From: Clostridiaceae bacterium
Lineage (GTDB): Bacteria; Cyanobacteriota; Vampirovibrionia; Gastranaerophilales; Gastranaerophilaceae
Assembly: GCA_022641775.1 (NCBI GenBank)
Contig: JALCDS010000008.1
Coordinates: 1 to 64,000, forward strand
Direction of reading: 5' to 3'
Length of the DNA: 64,000 nt
Below the pieces are notes generated by a model. It made no database searches. It was given only the letters and a program-made list of their open reading frames with translations, and was not told where the DNA came from. Shown here one piece after another: positions 61,658-64,000 of this stretch. The stretch's first letter is position 1. Each line of letters begins with the position of its first letter. A program made the position numbers and the translations under genes.

Positions 61658-62320
61658 TTATTTCCAATAGTCAAACGTGTAGTTATCATATTCTACACGC
61701 ATAAAACAATACTTACCGCTTAAAGTATTATCTTTGTCACAACCTTGACCATCATCTTCAAAATAGTGCATTGCACTTTTCCAAGTGCCCCAGTTGTCAA
61801 TTGTAACTAAATCTTTTATATTATTTTTGTTTAATTTTAGATGTATCATAAATACATCATATCCGATTTTATTAGGTTTTTTGCCCCCATTTATATCAAC
61901 ATATACGTAGTTATCTGTTCCGCCAATCAAATTAAAACCAATGAAAGTTCCATCAGTCAGCACATATCTTTTTTTCGATTTGCTCAATGCTAAACCTTGA
62001 TCATAACCATGCAAACATTTGAAATCGGTAAGTCCGCAACCATCCTCGCCGTTTTCACATCTTTTTGCTACATTAAAATATGGAATAATGTAATCAACAA
62101 GGTCGTCCTCTGTTTCTGTTTCCGGATCCAAATATTTTCCATCCGCTTTTGCTCGTTCAAGTGCCTGAGATAAAGTTGATACCATCTTTTTTAATTGAGT
62201 CGCTGCTACCTGTTTTTTATAGTTTCCTATTAGCATTGGCATTGTTAATGCAGCTACTATTCCTATAATGCCCAAAGTTATAAGAACTTCTGCAAGCGTA
62301 AATCCTTGGCGCAATTTCAT
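61658..62320 (-). CDS. Type IV pilin-like protein (prepilin N-terminus)
   Basis: 220 residues. The N-terminus KLRQGFTLAEVLITLGIIG is a canonical class III prepilin signal with G before F, Glu at +5, and the hydrophobic helix IVAALTMPMLIG. The ectodomain has cysteines (CENGEDGCGLTDFKC, CDKDN, KYCFM) and the shared C-terminal YVDINGGKKPNKIGYDVFM segment. It should be processed by a prepilin peptidase and joined to a pilus-like fibre. Related to the proteins at 12841 and 29499. Monocistronic with its own terminator. Confidence 0.88.
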   Translation of the reverse strand: MKLRQGFTLAEVLITLGIIGIVAALTMPMLIGNYKKQVAATQLKKMVSTLSQALERAKADGKYLDPETETEDDLVDYIIPYFNVAKRCENGEDGCGLTDFKCLHGYDQGLALSKSKKRYVLTDGTFIGFNLIGGTDNYVYVDINGGKKPNKIGYDVFMIHLKLNKNNIKDLVTIDNWGTWKSAMHYFEDDGQGCDKDNTLSGKYCFMRVEYDNYTFDYWK

Positions 62321-62418
62321 AATTAAATACTCCCATTAATAATATTTATTATAATATATTTTCATACTTTTTTCAAGATATATTAATATTTTTTATAATT
62401 AGCTTGCAATTATGCTTT

Positions 62419-62427
62419 TGTTATAAT
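62419..62427 (+). promoter_or_regulatory. Extended -10 promoter of rpmI-rplT
   Basis: TGTTATAAT, an extended -10, giving a leader of about 80 bases before rpmI. The -35 is weak. Confidence 0.55.
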
Positions 62428-62439
62428 AAACTATAAATT

Positions 62440-62474
62440 AGCCGAAAGTTTTATGGCTTTGGTATGCCAAAAGC
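62440..62474 (+). promoter_or_regulatory. Possible L20 autoregulatory leader structure
   Basis: Two mutually exclusive hairpins share GGCT at 62455-62458: AGCC (62440-62443) with GGCT, or GCTTTGG (62456-62462) with CCAAAAGC (62467-62474). Ribosomal protein L20 is known to control its own operon in several bacteria; here the infC gene usually found upstream is missing. Confidence 0.45.
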
Positions 62475-62514
62475 TATTCGTATATGTACTTTACTTTAAA
62501 AAAAGGAGAAGAAA

Positions 62515-62724
62515 ATGCCAAAAATGAAAACCCACAAATCTGCTGCAAAACGTTACAAAGTAACAGCAACAGGTAAAATCGTTAGAAGACAAGCCGGTAT
62601 AGGCCACTTACTTCAACACAAATCTGCGTCAAGAAAACGTAAGATTTTCAAATTGGTATCAATTTCAGATTCACATGTAAAATTGATATCAAAAGAGTTA
62701 CCTTACAAGAAACATTCAAGATAG
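62515..62724 (+). CDS. rpmI: Ribosomal protein L35 (bL35)
   Basis: 69 residues, very basic. PKMKTHKSAAKRYKVTATGK, RRQAGIGHLLQHKSASRKR and the C-terminal KKHSR match L35. AAAAAAAGGAG precedes the ATG. It forms an operon with rplT, 18 bases downstream. Confidence 0.98.
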   Translation: MPKMKTHKSAAKRYKVTATGKIVRRQAGIGHLLQHKSASRKRKIFKLVSISDSHVKLISKELPYKKHSR

Positions 62725-62742
62725 TAGAAAGGAAAGTGTAAA

Positions 62743-63084
62743 ATGAGAGTAAAACGTGGTGCTATAAACCGTAACAGACATAAAAAAATCTTAAAACTTG
62801 CTAAAGGTTTTAAGGGTGCAAGAAGTAGAATATTTAAAGTAGCTAATATTGCTGTAATGAAAGCATTGAAATATGCTTATCGTGACAGACGTACTACAAA
62901 ACGTAATATGAGAAGATTATGGATTGTTAGAATTAATGCAGCTGTTAGAGAACGTGGTATGAGCTATTCTAAGTTTGTAAGTGCTTGCAAAAAAGCTAAC
63001 GTTATTGTTAACAGAAAAATGCTTGCTGATATGGCAGTTAGAGACCCTGAAGCTTTTTCAGTAGTATTTGATTCTGTAAAATAA
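62743..63084 (+). CDS. rplT: Ribosomal protein L20 (bL20)
   Basis: 113 residues; [20 protein letters not shown] and [20 protein letters not shown] start the protein, with [18 protein letters not shown]. It helps early assembly of the 50S subunit and may repress its own operon through the leader. Confidence 0.98.
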   Translation: MRVKRGAINRNRHKKILKLAKGFKGARSRIFKVANIAVMKALKYAYRDRRTTKRNMRRLWIVRINAAVRERGMSYSKFVSACKKANVIVNRKMLADMAVRDPEAFSVVFDSVK

Positions 63085-63108
63085 GACAATCAAAATTCAA
63101 AAAATAAA

Positions 63109-63133
63109 AAAACGGATGAAAGTCCGTTTTTTT
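63109..63133 (+). terminator. Terminator of rpmI-rplT
   Basis: AAACGGA-tgaaag-TCCGTTTTTTT just after rplT. Confidence 0.9.
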
Positions 63134-63236
63134 ATTGCTTTTGTATCTTAATATATCTTAATAAAAAAGTAAATTAAATTTTATATAAATACTTTATATA
63201 TGTAAGGTTAGGTTTAACAATTTGGAGAAATGTGTT

Positions 63237-63713
63237 ATGTTTGAAAATTCCGCAATTACACCTATGATGTATAAGGATATAGCGTCTGCTCCTATGCAGA
63301 TGATGACAGATCAAATGGCAACCTTTATGCCGTATGGCGGAGTGGGATGTTACGGTTATCCTACTTATTTAAACGGAATCGGATTACGTTCTCAGTTAAA
63401 TGATGATAGATTTATTTATAATGAAATAAAAAATGAACGTCAGGACCGTAAAACTTTAAAAAATCTTGTAGGTATAAGTGTCGCATGTTTAGCTATCGGT
63501 GCACTTGCTGTTATGGGTAAGAATATAACTAAGCAAGGTGGATTAAAGAACTATTTTAATCATTTAGTAGGTGGAAAGACTGAAAAAGCTGTAGAAGAAG
63601 TTACTCCAAAAAAATCTGAATGGTTCAAAAAAGGTATCGATGGGGCAAAAGATACTTGCTCAAAAGTCGGTGGTTTCTTTAAAAATTTATTTAAGCATAA
63701 ACCCAAAGTTTAA
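63237..63713 (+). CDS. Orphan membrane protein
   Basis: 158 residues with the ATG at 63237 (GGAG about 9 bases before it); an in-frame TTG at 63222 overlaps the ribosome-binding site and is less likely. The N-terminus is Met-rich and glycine-rich (MMYKDIASAPMQMMTDQMAT, PYGGVGCYGYP); a membrane helix (about 81-98, LVGISVACLAIGALAVMG) is followed by a Lys-rich tail. Function unknown. Convergent with the SNF2 gene. Confidence 0.6.
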   Translation: MFENSAITPMMYKDIASAPMQMMTDQMATFMPYGGVGCYGYPTYLNGIGLRSQLNDDRFIYNEIKNERQDRKTLKNLVGISVACLAIGALAVMGKNITKQGGLKNYFNHLVGGKTEKAVEEVTPKKSEWFKKGIDGAKDTCSKVGGFFKNLFKHKPKV

Positions 63714-63718
63714 TTAAA

Positions 63719-64000
63719 TTAGTCGACTGAGAAGATTTCCTTGATATCGTCCATTGTAAGGGATTTTGTAATATTTCTGTCTACAGAAATTACACTATCA
63801 ACAAGGTCTCGTTTTATTGTTTTAAGCTTTTGAATCTTTTCTTCAACCGTATTTTTTGTAATAAGTCTATATACAAAGACTTTCTTTTTCTGTCCTATAC
63901 GGTATGCTCTATCCGTTGCCTGGTCTTCAACTGCAGGATTCCACCAAGGATCGTAATGTATTACATAATCTGCGCCTGTCAGGTTCAATCCTGTACCTCC
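63719..64000 (-). CDS. SNF2-family helicase, C-terminal end only
   Basis: The gene runs off the right edge, and only the end is seen. The second helicase domain is recognisable from [20 protein letters not shown] and the motif VI region [16 protein letters not shown], ending in [19 protein letters not shown]. Such ATPases move along DNA and remodel protein-DNA complexes; the bacterial members' role is little known. The terminal tail is acidic. Confidence 0.9.
   Translation of the reverse strand, partial: GGTGLNLTGADYVIHYDPWWNPAVEDQATDRAYRIGQKKKVFVYRLITKNTVEEKIQKLKTIKRDLVDSVISVDRNITKSLTMDDIKEIFSVD

Overview
The window is AT-rich DNA (about one-third G+C by eye) from a fermentative or strictly anaerobic bacterium with a Gram-negative-type envelope. 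My best placement is an intestinal member of the non-photosynthetic Cyanobacteria (Melainabacteria/Vampirovibrionia, probably order Gastranaerophilales). This is inferred from the type IV pilin-like proteins with an FTLAEVLITLGIIGIVAAL-type N-terminus, a YidC of cyanobacterial size and layout, a long SRP RNA with an Alu domain, desulfoferrodoxin, two activator-type HgdB-like proteins, and many short orphan proteins. No 16S gene is present to confirm it. I see no insertion sequence, prophage or CRISPR array; the window looks like ordinary chromosome with a few accessory genes.

Layout. 1-7 kb: TPR fragment, orphan proteins, then a minus-strand block of a COG2509 flavoprotein, a PAS histidine kinase and a membrane protein, and a membrane-anchored metalloprotease. 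6.8-12 kb: scpB-scpA-smc chromosome condensation operon with an SRP RNA gene upstream. 12-18 kb: desulfoferrodoxin, a pilin-like protein, a hybrid kinase/NarL-type regulator pair with an exported partner, a GIY-YIG protein and a Gly/Cys-rich small protein. 18-26 kb: orphan coiled-coil protein, glucan phosphorylase-like enzyme, methionine gamma-lyase-like enzyme, HgdB-like protein, alternative sigma factor, exported thioredoxin. 26-34 kb: PHP protein, membrane protein, RNase PH, Lys/Ala-rich exported protein, M16 peptidase, then nanE-nanK and a UbiA prenyltransferase. 34-39 kb: queA-yidC, tRNA-Pro, smpB, Opp-type ATPase, recR, ybaB. 39-46 kb: second metalloprotease, universal stress protein, FliA-like sigma factor, gcvPB, second HgdB-like protein, membrane protein, miaA. 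46-54 kb: a 1242-residue protein with a RelA/SpoT-like domain, a small partner, and an AsmA-like giant. 54-64 kb: cdd, an anti-sigma/ECF sigma/Spy-like cassette, cysK, groESL, another pilin-like protein, rpmI-rplT, and the end of a SNF2 helicase.

How the genes work together. Housekeeping modules are condensin (smc-scpAB), translation and membrane insertion (SRP RNA, yidC, queA, smpB, rpmI-rplT, miaA), chaperonins, and recombination (recR-ybaB). Regulation is rich: three sigma factors, an anti-sigma factor and two kinase systems. Metabolic genes suggest amino-sugar use (nanE/nanK), glycine cleavage, cysteine synthesis and anaerobic superoxide detoxification.

The most notable signal is the 46.3-50.1 kb gene. 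Residues about 800-1100 carry the recognisable motif set of an alarmone-synthetase (RelA/SpoT) fold inside a very large protein with hydrophobic central segments, followed by a small orphan gene. It could be a polymorphic-toxin or effector-like nucleotide pyrophosphotransferase with a partner. This is an inference from motifs only. Also worth checking: several apparently leaderless promoters, a mosaic duplicated leader before tRNA-Pro, a phosphorylase-like enzyme lacking the PLP lysine, and an ECF/anti-sigma/Spy cassette with a matching upstream promoter.
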